From an uncultured Wenzhouxiangella sp. (GTDB lineage Bacteria > Pseudomonadota > Gammaproteobacteria > Xanthomonadales > Wenzhouxiangellaceae), in the NCBI GenBank assembly GCA_937876395.1, contig CALEIM010000059.1, positions 1-9,705 on the forward strand: a stretch of 9,705 nucleotides of DNA. The letters are read 5' to 3'. Position 1 is the stretch's first letter. Every line of letters begins with the position of its first letter. The notes under the pieces were generated by a model. That model was not told the DNA's origin, did not search any database, and saw only the letters and a list, made by a program, of their open reading frames with translations. The position numbers and the translations under genes are program-made. Shown here piece by piece: positions 1-7,004 of this stretch.

Positions 1-1
1 C

Positions 2-331
2 GGCCAGAATGTGCTCGTGCATTGGATCGAGGCAAAGCCCGGCGCGAGTTTCACACGGGTCGCTCAAGTGGATGAGTACATGATCGTCGTGCCCGACGAC
101 AACACACCTTACGAGGCCACGGCCAACGGTGAGTCGGTGCGCGGTGACGGTCATCAACTGCTCATCGTGCCGCCGGGCGATAGCAAGATCAGCTTGCCCA
201 AGGGCGGGCGCATCGCGCGGCTCTTCTCGACACAGTCGCCGGATCTGAACGCCAAGTGCGCCAACGCGGCGACCTATGTACAGCCGGATCCCTCGCATCC
301 TCCGTTCAAGCCTTGGCCCGCGCCGCCCGCA
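2..331 (+). pseudogene. Cupin-like protein of unknown role, both ends missing
   Basis: An open frame enters from the left edge, so the true N-terminus lies outside the window; the GTG at 11 is only the first start-like codon inside it. The reading runs HWIEAKPGASFTRVAQVDEYM, then a glycine/proline-rich beta pattern (LLIVPPGDSKISLPKGG), and ends in a proline-rich stretch (PPFKPWPAPPAGG). The alternation of short beta strands and the position of the GD and PPG turns resemble a cupin-type beta barrel, and I recall similar hypothetical proteins in Proteobacteria, but no metal-binding cupin motif is clear. From about 325-340 the frame becomes arginine-rich nonsense while a lipoate-ligase frame takes over in another phase, so I end the gene near 331. 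No function can be assigned. The break may be an assembly error instead of a mutation. Confidence 0.5.
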
Positions 332-854
332 GGTGGTGGGCGGCGTCGTCGACCTGAACGCGATCGTGCAGGAGTACGCGCCCGAGGCGCTGGTGAAGGG
401 CATGTCGTTCATCGACAGCTACGCCTTCATGGACGACTGGGTGCTGCAGTCGCTGAGGGGCATGGGCGTCCAGGCCGTCTACAGGCCCATCAACGACATC
501 TCCTCCGCCAAGGGCAAGATCGGCGGCGCAGCGCAGACCCGCCGGCGTGGCGCGGTCTTGCACCACGTCACCATGGCCTACGATATCGATGCCGTGAAAA
601 TGCTCGACGTGCTGCGCATCGGCCGTGAAAAGCTGTCCGACAAAGGCACCAAAAGCGCGCTCAAGCGGGTTGACCCGCTGCGCAGCCAGACCGGACTGCC
701 GCGGCATGCCGTGATTGACCACATGATCGAAACCTTTCGATCCAGCCACGGCGGACTCAACAGCGACACCCTGCGCCCGGACGAACTGGCGCGCGCCGAG
801 GCGCTGGCCGCAGACAAGTTTTCAACGCCGGAGTGGACGGCGCTGCTGCCCTAG
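276..854 (+). CDS. Lipoate-protein ligase family protein, N-terminus lost
   Basis: Members of this family attach lipoate (or octanoate) to a lysine of 2-oxoacid dehydrogenase E2 or GcvH proteins through an acyl-AMP intermediate. Only the part from about 333 on looks like the family. Counted from the ATG at 276 it shows the RPINDI block (residues 70-75), the lysine motif GKIGGAAQTRR (80-90, K81 being the likely lipoyl-AMP-contacting lysine), the VLHHVTMAYDID strand (94-105) and a charged C-terminal helical region. The N-terminal catalytic section with the RRxxGGG loop is missing or reduced to the weak VVGGVV (20-25). A full protein has about 250 residues or more, so roughly the first third is absent. 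The codons from 276 to about 332 overlap the cupin-like frame and probably are not genuine. The stop TAG lies in a CTAG shared with convergent korB. The fragment is probably inactive unless the junction is an assembly artefact. Confidence 0.7.
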   Translation: MYSRIPRILRSSLGPRRPQVVGGVVDLNAIVQEYAPEALVKGMSFIDSYAFMDDWVLQSLRGMGVQAVYRPINDISSAKGKIGGAAQTRRRGAVLHHVTMAYDIDAVKMLDVLRIGREKLSDKGTKSALKRVDPLRSQTGLPRHAVIDHMIETFRSSHGGLNSDTLRPDELARAEALAADKFSTPEWTALLP

Positions 855-1906
855 CCCATCCCGTTTTGCATTTCGTCCAGGGCCGCGGCTCCGGGGCTGA
901 GCTGCAGGTAGTCCAAATCGCGCAGCGGGCTCAGGGCCGTGCCGGCAAGCTGATGAAATTCAGGCAGATCGGCGTCCAGATAGAGCAGCCCGGTCACGAT
1001 CTTGCCTTGCTCGCGATGGCGTTCCAGGTATTCCAGCGCGCCGGCCCGGCTGCCGGGCTGGTAGTCCGCCTCGATCTTGCGAAAGACCAGCACCGAACCA
1101 TCGTGCATGCGCAGCGGAATTTCTTCGCCTGCAACGTAGTTGGCCTCGATGGCCCGAGCGTGCGGGACCAGGTCGGCGGTTGATATCGACGCGCTGTGTT
1201 CGCGCGTCCAGGCATAGCTTTTGGTCGAGCCGACGTGGTCATTGAAGGTCACGCAGGGGCTGATCACGTCGATCACAGCGCAGCCCGGATGGGCCAGGCC
1301 GGCCTTGATCAATGGCACGAGCTGGTCCTTGTCGCCGGAAAAACTGCGCGCCGCGAAGCTGCCGCCCAGGGTGATCGCCGTGGCAACCGGATCGATGGCC
1401 TGGTGGCGATTTTCGACCCCGCCCTTGCTCTTGCTGCCCGGATCGGCCGAGGCCGAAAACTGGCCCTTGGTCAGGCCGTAAACCCCGTTATTCTCGATCA
1501 GGTAGAGCAGGTTGATATTGCGCCGGACCGCATGTGAGAACTGGCCCATGCCGATGGACAGCGAATCGCCGTCGCCGGAAATGCCGATGGCGATCAAATC
1601 ACGATGGGCGGCCAGCGCGCCGGTGGCAATCGAGGGCATGCGCCCGTGCACCGAGTTGAAACCGTGGGCGCCGCTGAGGAAATAGGCCGGGGTTTTCGAC
1701 GAGCAGCCGATGCCCGACATCTTGATCACCTGTTCGGGCTGGATGGCCAGCTCCCAGCAGGCCTGAACCAGGGCGGCGGTGACTGAATCGTGGCCGCAGC
1801 CGGCGCACAGCGTGGACATGCCGCCTTCATAGTCACGAATGGTCAGGCCAAGCGGATTGCGGCGCTGGCCGGTCCACTGTACGGTGGGTTTGCTGATATA
1901 GCTCAT
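851..1906 (-). CDS. korB: 2-oxoacid:ferredoxin oxidoreductase, beta subunit (KorB-like)
   Basis: This is the thiamine-pyrophosphate-binding beta subunit (351 aa) of a cytoplasmic CoA-dependent 2-oxoacid:ferredoxin oxidoreductase. The TPP/Mg motif runs from GDGDSLSIG (111-119) to ENNGVYGLTKGQ (138-149). Four cysteines, C34 and C37 (CAGCGH), C68 (GIGCSS) and C218 (SPCVTFN), have the spacing expected for the proximal [4Fe-4S] cluster of this family. The YGLTKGQ block and the lack of a ferredoxin domain match 2-oxoglutarate-type enzymes (KorB/OorB) better than pyruvate enzymes, but substrate choice is inferred. The ATG overlaps the korA stop as ATGA, and AGGAGG at 1914-1919 lies 7 bases upstream of it. 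It is the last gene of the operon and ends tail to tail with the lipoate-ligase fragment, leaving no room for a separate terminator. Confidence 0.93.
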   Translation of the reverse strand: MSYISKPTVQWTGQRRNPLGLTIRDYEGGMSTLCAGCGHDSVTAALVQACWELAIQPEQVIKMSGIGCSSKTPAYFLSGAHGFNSVHGRMPSIATGALAAHRDLIAIGISGDGDSLSIGMGQFSHAVRRNINLLYLIENNGVYGLTKGQFSASADPGSKSKGGVENRHQAIDPVATAITLGGSFAARSFSGDKDQLVPLIKAGLAHPGCAVIDVISPCVTFNDHVGSTKSYAWTREHSASISTADLVPHARAIEANYVAGEEIPLRMHDGSVLVFRKIEADYQPGSRAGALEYLERHREQGKIVTGLLYLDADLPEFHQLAGTALSPLRDLDYLQLSPGAAALDEMQNGMG

Positions 1907-3795
1907 GCCGCGGCCTCCTTGCGGAGCTGTTCACTCATCTGGCCGGTGATCGCCTGCGAGGGAATGGGCAGACCGTTGTAGTGCAGGATGGAGCGCAGGC
2001 GATCGGGGTCGATGCGCGTATTGAGTGTCAGCAGGGAATGCATTTGTGCGTCACGATTTTGCTCGACCACGAAGACCAGGCGATGATCGTCGAGGAAGGC
2101 CTGCACCTCATCGCCAAACGGAAAGGCGCGCAGCCGCAGGTAGTTGGCATGAATGCCCTCAGCCGCAAGCTGCAGCCGCGCTTCGGTGACCGCGCCGTGC
2201 GAGGAGCCGAAGGCGATGATGCCGATATCGGTGCGCTGATCGCTGTCGTGGCGAATGGCTGCGGGCACCAGTCCGCGAGCGGTTTCCCACTTGACCAGCA
2301 GACGATCAACAACCTCCTGATACTCGTCGGCCTGCTCGGTGTACTTGCCGTAGCGGTTGTGGCCCGAGCCGCGCACAAAATAGGCACCTTTTGGATGCGA
2401 TCCGGGCAAGGTGCGATAGGGGATACCGTCACCGTCCGGGGCATCAAAGCGATGAAATACTTCGAGTTTTTCAAGCTGCTCGGCGCTGAGCACCTTGCCG
2501 CGATCGGGACGATAGGCGTCATCCCAGCTCAGCCTGGGAATCATCCAGTCGTTCATGCCGATGTCAAGATCGGACAGCACGAACACCGGAGTTTGCAGCC
2601 GTTCGGCCAGATCAAAGGCGGCGACCGACAGCTCGAAACATTCGCGCGGATCAGCCGGCAGCAGCACCGGGTGACGGGTGTCGCCGTGCGAACACCAGGC
2701 CGCGGCCAGCAGATCGCACTGCTGGGTCCGGGTCGGCATTCCGGTTGACGGCCCGACGCGCTGAATATCGAAAAAGACCGCCGGAATCTCGGTGTAATAG
2801 GCAAAACCGATGAACTCACTCATCAGCGAAATGCCGGGTCCGGAGGTGGGCGTAAAGGCGCGCGCGCCGGCCCAGTTGGCGCCGATGACCATGCCGGCGG
2901 CGGCCAGCTCGTCTTCGGCCTGAACGATGCAGTAGCGCTTCTCACCGCTTTGAGAATCAACCCGGTAGCGTTCGCACAGCGACTCGAAGGCGTCCATCAG
3001 CGAGGTCGAAGGCGTAATCGGATACCAGGCCCCGACCGTGGCGCCGGCGTACAGACAGCCGAGCGCCGCAGCCTGGTTGCCGTCGATCAGAATATGGCCG
3101 GCGGTGCCGTTCATGGTCTGGGCCCGAACCGGCAGCGGGCATTCAAAATGTTCACGCGCGTAGTCGTGGCCCAGGCTGATGGCCTGCATGTTGGAGTCGA
3201 TCAGCTTGGGCTTGCTGGCGAAGGTTTCCTCGATCAGCTTGCGAACGACGTCCAGATCAATATCCATCAGCGCACCCAGTGCACCCACGTAGGCGATGTT
3301 TTTCATCAGCGTGCGGACCCGCGCCGGGCTGAAATGGCGGTTGACCATATCGGCCAGTGGCACGCCGATCAGCTCGATGTCGTCGCGCGCAAGTTGCCGC
3401 TCCCACGGCCAGCTTGAATCATGCAGCAGGTAGCCGCCCGCACTGATCTCGGCCAGGTCCTGGCGGTAGGTCTGGGCGTTCATGGCCACCATCATGTCCA
3501 CCCGACCGCTGCGGGCGTTGTGGCCGTCGCGGCTGGCGCGAATTTCGTACCAGGTCGGCAGGCCCTGGATATTGGATGGGAACAGGTTTTTTCCGGTCAC
3601 CGGAATGCCCATGCGAAACAGGGCTTTCATCAGCAGGCTGTTGGCCGAAGCCGATCCGGTGCCGTTGACGGTTCCGATCTTGATGACGAAATCATTGACT
3701 CGATTGCTGCTTGAATCCACTGCAGGCACAGCCGGGGTTCCTTCAGGTTTGAATAGGGTCGGGGCGTCCGTCAGCCGGTTTTTTGCTGCACACAC
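1903..3795 (-). CDS. korA: 2-oxoacid:ferredoxin oxidoreductase, fused gamma-alpha subunit (KorA-like)
   Basis: This 630-aa protein joins two parts. The gamma domain (about 35-215) begins with a glycine-rich GTVNGTGSASANSLLMKAL stretch. The alpha pyrimidine-binding domain (about 235-630) shows WYPITPSTSLMDAFE (257-271), TSGPGISLMSEF (317-328) and QRVGPSTGMPTRTQQCD (345-361), all typical of KorA/OorA-type subunits. With KorB it should catalyse reversible oxidative decarboxylation of a 2-oxoacid, most likely 2-oxoglutarate to succinyl-CoA, passing electrons to ferredoxin. No ferredoxin domain is present in KorA or KorB. The GTG start at 3795 is chosen because GAGGTG (3801-3806) lies 5 bases before it; this gives a 25-base overlap with the upstream flavoprotein gene and suggests translational coupling. 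The first 30 residues are low-complexity and lie outside the conserved domain, so a somewhat later start cannot be excluded. Confidence 0.93.
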   Translation of the reverse strand: MCAAKNRLTDAPTLFKPEGTPAVPAVDSSSNRVNDFVIKIGTVNGTGSASANSLLMKALFRMGIPVTGKNLFPSNIQGLPTWYEIRASRDGHNARSGRVDMMVAMNAQTYRQDLAEISAGGYLLHDSSWPWERQLARDDIELIGVPLADMVNRHFSPARVRTLMKNIAYVGALGALMDIDLDVVRKLIEETFASKPKLIDSNMQAISLGHDYAREHFECPLPVRAQTMNGTAGHILIDGNQAAALGCLYAGATVGAWYPITPSTSLMDAFESLCERYRVDSQSGEKRYCIVQAEDELAAAGMVIGANWAGARAFTPTSGPGISLMSEFIGFAYYTEIPAVFFDIQRVGPSTGMPTRTQQCDLLAAAWCSHGDTRHPVLLPADPRECFELSVAAFDLAERLQTPVFVLSDLDIGMNDWMIPRLSWDDAYRPDRGKVLSAEQLEKLEVFHRFDAPDGDGIPYRTLPGSHPKGAYFVRGSGHNRYGKYTEQADEYQEVVDRLLVKWETARGLVPAAIRHDSDQRTDIGIIAFGSSHGAVTEARLQLAAEGIHANYLRLRAFPFGDEVQAFLDDHRLVFVVEQNRDAQMHSLLTLNTRIDPDRLRSILHYNGLPIPSQAITGQMSEQLRKEAAA

Positions 3796-5579
3796 GGCAG
3801 CACCTCATGGTCGCGGGCGTAGGGAATCTCGACCAGGGATTTCTGCATATCCCAGGCCGCCGTCGGGCAGCGTTCGGCGCACAGACCGCAATGCAGGCAG
3901 ACGTTTTCGTCCTTGATCATCAAACGCCCGGTCTGTTTTAGCTGGTCGGACAAAAACAGCGGCTGATCGGGATTGACGGCCGGTGCGGTCAGATTCAGGC
4001 GTAGCTGATCTTCGTCGTCGGCCGCCGGGGTGATGGTCAGGCACTGCGTAGGGCAGATATCGACGCAGGCGTCGCACTCGATGCACAGCGGATCGTAAAA
4101 CACCGTCTGAATATCGCAGTTGAGGCAGCGCTCGACTTCGCAGGCGGTCTGCTCGGCGGTGAAACCCAGCTCGACTTCGGTGTCGAGCTCCCGAAAACGC
4201 TCGACCAGCGGCACATGCTCCATCTTGCGGCGGGCGGCCGGCTCAAAATTATTCGAGTAGCTCCATTCATGCAGGCCCATTTTGCGCGTCGACAGTTTGA
4301 CCGTACGCGGCAGGCGCTCGCTGACCGGCTTGCCGTGGACGTGGTTGTGAATCGAAATCGCCGCCTGGTGACCGTGCTCCACCGCCCAGATGATGTTTTC
4401 CGGACCAAATGCGGCATCGCCGCCAAAAAACACGCCGGGCAAGGTGGACTCATGCGTGGTCCGGTCAACCTGCGGTTCGTCCCACTCGTTGAACTCGATA
4501 CCGATGTCGCGCTCGATCCAGGGAAAGGCATTTTCCTGACCGATGGCGAGAATCACGTCATCGGCTTCAATAAAGGCTTCATCAATCACCCGGCTGGCGA
4601 CGATGCGGCCGTCTTCGATGTCATATTCCATGACATCGAAACGCATGCCCTTCAGACGCCCGTTCTCGACCACAAACTCCTTGGGTGAATGATTGATGAC
4701 GATCTCGACCTGCTCTTCCTCGGCATCTTCGAGCTCCCAGTCCGAGGCCTTGAAAAATGCGCGCGGCTTGCGCGCCATGACCTTGACCTCGCTGGCGCCG
4801 ACGCGCAGGCTGGTGCGGCAGCAGTCCATGGCCGTGTTACCTACGCCGATGATCAGCACGCGCCGGCCGATTTCCTTGACATGTTCAAAGGCCACCGATT
4901 CCAGCCAGTCGATGCCGATATGGATATTGGCATCTCCCTGCTCGCGACCGGGCAGGTCAAGTTCCTTGCCCTTGGGCGCGCCGGAGCCGACAAATACGGC
5001 GTCATAACCCTCGGCCAGCAGGGCCTTCATGCTGTCGATCGGCGAGTCCAGACGCAGGTCCACGCCCATGTCGACAATGTAGCCAATCTCCTCGTTGAGC
5101 ACCCCGGCCGGCAGACGAAATGCCGGAATATTGGAGCGCATCAGCCCGCCGGCCACCGGCAGTTTTTCGAACATCGTGCACTCATAGCCCAACGGCATCA
5201 GATCATTGCAGACCGTCAGGCTGGCGCAGCCGGCGCCCACCAGGGCAATGCGCTTGCCGTTGCGGTTCTCGGGAATCTTCGGCAGCAGGGGACGGACATC
5301 GTCGCGGTGATCGGCCGCCACGCGCTTGAGGCGACAGATGGCAACCGGCTTTTCGTCGACCCGCTCGCGCCGGCAGGCCGGCTCACAGGGTCGATCGCAC
5401 ACTCGGCCGAGGATGCCGGGAAAAACATTGGATTCGCGATTGACCATGTAGGCGTCGGTGAAACGGCCCTGGGCAATCAATCGGATGTATTCAGGAACGT
5501 CGGTGTGTGCGGGGCAGGCCCACTGGCAGTCCACCACGCGGTGGAAATACTCGCTTTCGCCGGTCTCGGTGCGCTTCAT
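3771..5579 (-). CDS. GltD-like FAD/NAD(P)H oxidoreductase with two C-terminal [4Fe-4S] motifs
   Basis: This 602-aa flavoprotein probably moves electrons between NAD(P)H and the KorAB iron-sulfur chain. The N-terminal Fe-S domain of the GltD/dihydropyrimidine dehydrogenase type has C18 and C22, then C61, C65 and C69. The FAD loop is VGAGCAS (114-120). The NAD(P)H-binding loop is IIGVGNTAMDCCR (243-255). The second flavin motif is FFGGDAAFGPENI (384-396). A further cysteine group C480/C485/C488 precedes two ferredoxin motifs: CIECDACVDICP (C499, C502, C505, C509) and CLHCGLCAERCP (C561, C564, C567, C571). The start at 5579 rests on AGGAGG 8 bases upstream. The open frame extends 34 codons further, but those residues look non-conserved. 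The gene is first of the operon with korA and korB. Because KorAB lacks a delta ferredoxin subunit, the C-terminal clusters may fill that place. The NAD(P)H partner and direction of electron flow are inferred. Confidence 0.88.
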   Translation of the reverse strand: MKRTETGESEYFHRVVDCQWACPAHTDVPEYIRLIAQGRFTDAYMVNRESNVFPGILGRVCDRPCEPACRRERVDEKPVAICRLKRVAADHRDDVRPLLPKIPENRNGKRIALVGAGCASLTVCNDLMPLGYECTMFEKLPVAGGLMRSNIPAFRLPAGVLNEEIGYIVDMGVDLRLDSPIDSMKALLAEGYDAVFVGSGAPKGKELDLPGREQGDANIHIGIDWLESVAFEHVKEIGRRVLIIGVGNTAMDCCRTSLRVGASEVKVMARKPRAFFKASDWELEDAEEEQVEIVINHSPKEFVVENGRLKGMRFDVMEYDIEDGRIVASRVIDEAFIEADDVILAIGQENAFPWIERDIGIEFNEWDEPQVDRTTHESTLPGVFFGGDAAFGPENIIWAVEHGHQAAISIHNHVHGKPVSERLPRTVKLSTRKMGLHEWSYSNNFEPAARRKMEHVPLVERFRELDTEVELGFTAEQTACEVERCLNCDIQTVFYDPLCIECDACVDICPTQCLTITPAADDEDQLRLNLTAPAVNPDQPLFLSDQLKQTGRLMIKDENVCLHCGLCAERCPTAAWDMQKSLVEIPYARDHEVLPCVQQKTG

Positions 5580-5690
5580 TTCCCTGGCCTCCTGGCGGAA
5601 TCGGGAACTCTGGCTTGCTTGACCAGCATACCGAAAACCCGCAGCTCCGGCCAGATGGAAAACGCCGCTCGAAGATCCCAAAAGCGCCGT
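5580..5690. other. Gap between tatD and the redox operon
   Basis: These 111 bases hold the AGGAGG ribosome-binding site of the flavoprotein gene. On the minus strand a weak TATGCT (-10-like) lies about 50 bases upstream of the ATG without a convincing -35. I see no stem with a T-run ending tatD, so read-through from tatD is possible. Confidence 0.35.
5588..5593 (-). promoter_or_regulatory. Strong ribosome-binding site that sets the flavoprotein start
   Basis: On the minus strand AGGAGG is followed by 8 bases and then ATG at 5579. This is a near-ideal Shine-Dalgarno and decides against the longer upstream start at 5681. Confidence 0.8.
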
Positions 5691-6482
5691 TCAGTCCGCC
5701 AGGCTGAAGAAACGCCTGGCCGTAGCCGTGGTTTCAGCCGCCAGTTCAAGCGGGCTGATGTCGCGGCAAGCGGCCACGGTGCCGGCAACCCAGGGCAACC
5801 ATTTGGGCTCATTGCGCCGCGTCTTGACCTTGGGCCGAAGATTGCGCGGCTTGAGATAGGGCGCGTCGGTTTCGATCATCAATCGATCGGCAGGGATCTC
5901 GTGTACAAAGTCCTTGAGATGCCGGCCGCGACGCTCGTCGCAGATCCAGCCGGTGATGCCAATGTGGCAGTCCAGCTCCAGATACTCCAGCATGGCCTCG
6001 CGGGTGTCGGTAAAGCAGTGCACCACGGCGCCGGACAAATGCGGCCGGAACTGCTGGAAGATCGCCATGAAATCATCGTGGGCATCGCGCTGATGCAAAA
6101 ACACCGGCTTGCCGCACTCGACCGCCAGCTCAAGCTGCTTTTCAAAAGCACGACGCTGCGCCGGCCGTGGAGAGAAATCGCGGTAGTAGTCAAGACCGCA
6201 TTCACCCACGGCCACCACCCGCGCGTCTCGATGCAGCTCGGCGAGCACGCTCAACGCGTCGGCTGAGACCTCACTGGCATGGTGCGGATGCACGCCGGCG
6301 GTGGCCCATAAAACGCCCGGCCACTGCTCGGCCAGCGTCTGTGCCGCTATGCTGCCGGATTCGCTCGCTCCGGTGACGATCAGGTTGACCACCCCGACCT
6401 CCTGCGCCGCCTCGATTACCTCGGAGCGATCCGGATCAAAGGAGTCGTGGGTCAGGTTACAGCCGATATCGATGAGTTCCAT
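5691..6482 (-). CDS. tatD: TatD family metal-dependent DNase
   Basis: The 263-aa protein is a TIM-barrel metal-dependent hydrolase; E. coli TatD is a cytoplasmic Mg-dependent 3'-5' exonuclease linked to repair of oxidative DNA damage. The match is specifically to TatD, not YcfH or YjjV: the first strand reads DIGCNLT (5-11) where the paralogues carry HxH, and there are GVHPHHAS (63-70), GECGLDYYRDFS (93-104), the ITGWICDERRG block (176-186) and ETDAPYLKPR (204-213). Likely metal ligands are E94, H130, H155 and D206. The length equals the E. coli protein. It starts at ATG 6482 without a clear Shine-Dalgarno. It lies 48 bases after nsrR and 111 bases before the flavoprotein gene, all on one strand, so it could be expressed by read-through. 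No functional link to the neighbours is evident. Confidence 0.95.
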   Translation of the reverse strand: MELIDIGCNLTHDSFDPDRSEVIEAAQEVGVVNLIVTGASESGSIAAQTLAEQWPGVLWATAGVHPHHASEVSADALSVLAELHRDARVVAVGECGLDYYRDFSPRPAQRRAFEKQLELAVECGKPVFLHQRDAHDDFMAIFQQFRPHLSGAVVHCFTDTREAMLEYLELDCHIGITGWICDERRGRHLKDFVHEIPADRLMIETDAPYLKPRNLRPKVKTRRNEPKWLPWVAGTVAACRDISPLELAAETTATARRFFSLAD

Positions 6483-6491
6483 GGCGCATCG

Positions 6492-6497
6492 ATTGTA
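6492..6497 (-). promoter_or_regulatory. Weak candidate -10 box for tatD
   Basis: On the minus strand TACAAT lies 9 bases before the tatD ATG. No good -35 is found at 16-18 bases, and the transcript would be nearly leaderless. It may be chance, but there is also no terminator between nsrR and tatD. Confidence 0.2.
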
Positions 6498-6530
6498 CCC
6501 ATCTGCACCGGCTCAGAAACCAGGAAACCT

Positions 6531-6995
6531 CTAATTCGGTCGCGCCTGGGGTGGATCGAGACGGATTTTGAGCAGCCGGGCCATACTGGGCGCATTGCCA
6601 CTTCTGACCAGGTCGGCCAGGGTATAGCGGTCGAGCACGGCATGAAAGGCGGCCAGCGCCTCATTGAGCATGGCCGGCAGGCGGCAGGCCGGAGTAATGA
6701 CGCAGCGATTGTCCGGCCTGAAGCACTCGACCAGGCCGAAATCCGGCTCCATGTCGCGCACCACTTCGCCGACATTGATGTTGTCCGGCCGGCGCGCCAG
6801 CTCGATTCCGCCGCCGCTGCCGCGGGTGGACTGGACATAGCCTTCCAGCGCCAGCTTGTGCACCACCTTCATCAGGTGATTGCGCGAAATCGAAAAGGCC
6901 TCGGAGATTTCCTGAATGGTGGCACGGCGCTCGCCGATCAGCGCCAGGTGCATCAGCACCCGCATGGCCAGATCAGCGTGTTGGGTCAATCGCAT
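6531..6995 (-). CDS. nsrR: NO-sensing Rrf2-family repressor NsrR
   Basis: NsrR is a homodimeric cytoplasmic repressor whose [4Fe-4S] cluster is attacked by nitric oxide, releasing it from operators of NO-detoxification genes. The protein has 154 aa. The winged helix-turn-helix covers about 1-75: MRLTQHADLAMRVL opens it, SRNHLMKVVHKLALEGYV (37-54) is the recognition part, and the wing is RGSGGGIELA. The cluster cysteines are C91, C98 and C104 (ECF...CVITPACRL), the NsrR pattern and spacing, and D8 matches the fourth ligand seen in characterised NsrR. YTLADLV (124-130) is also typical of NsrR. The start at 6995 is supported by GAGGAA 5 bases upstream, overlapping the nnrS stop; only 9 bases separate the genes. 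The operon arrangement and the operator-like site before DUF454 suggest autorepression. Confidence 0.95.
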   Translation of the reverse strand: MRLTQHADLAMRVLMHLALIGERRATIQEISEAFSISRNHLMKVVHKLALEGYVQSTRGSGGGIELARRPDNINVGEVVRDMEPDFGLVECFRPDNRCVITPACRLPAMLNEALAAFHAVLDRYTLADLVRSGNAPSMARLLKIRLDPPQARPN

Positions 6996-7004
6996 GGCAT
7001 TTCC

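Noticed and set aside
5580..5681. 34-residue N-terminal extension of the flavoprotein
   Set aside because: AGGAGG at the right distance selects ATG 5579, and the extension lacks conserved features.
4689..6266. Long open frame of 525 codons on the + strand
   Set aside because: It lies fully antisense to the flavoprotein and tatD genes, has no recognisable domain, and is the usual stop-free shadow of high-GC genes.
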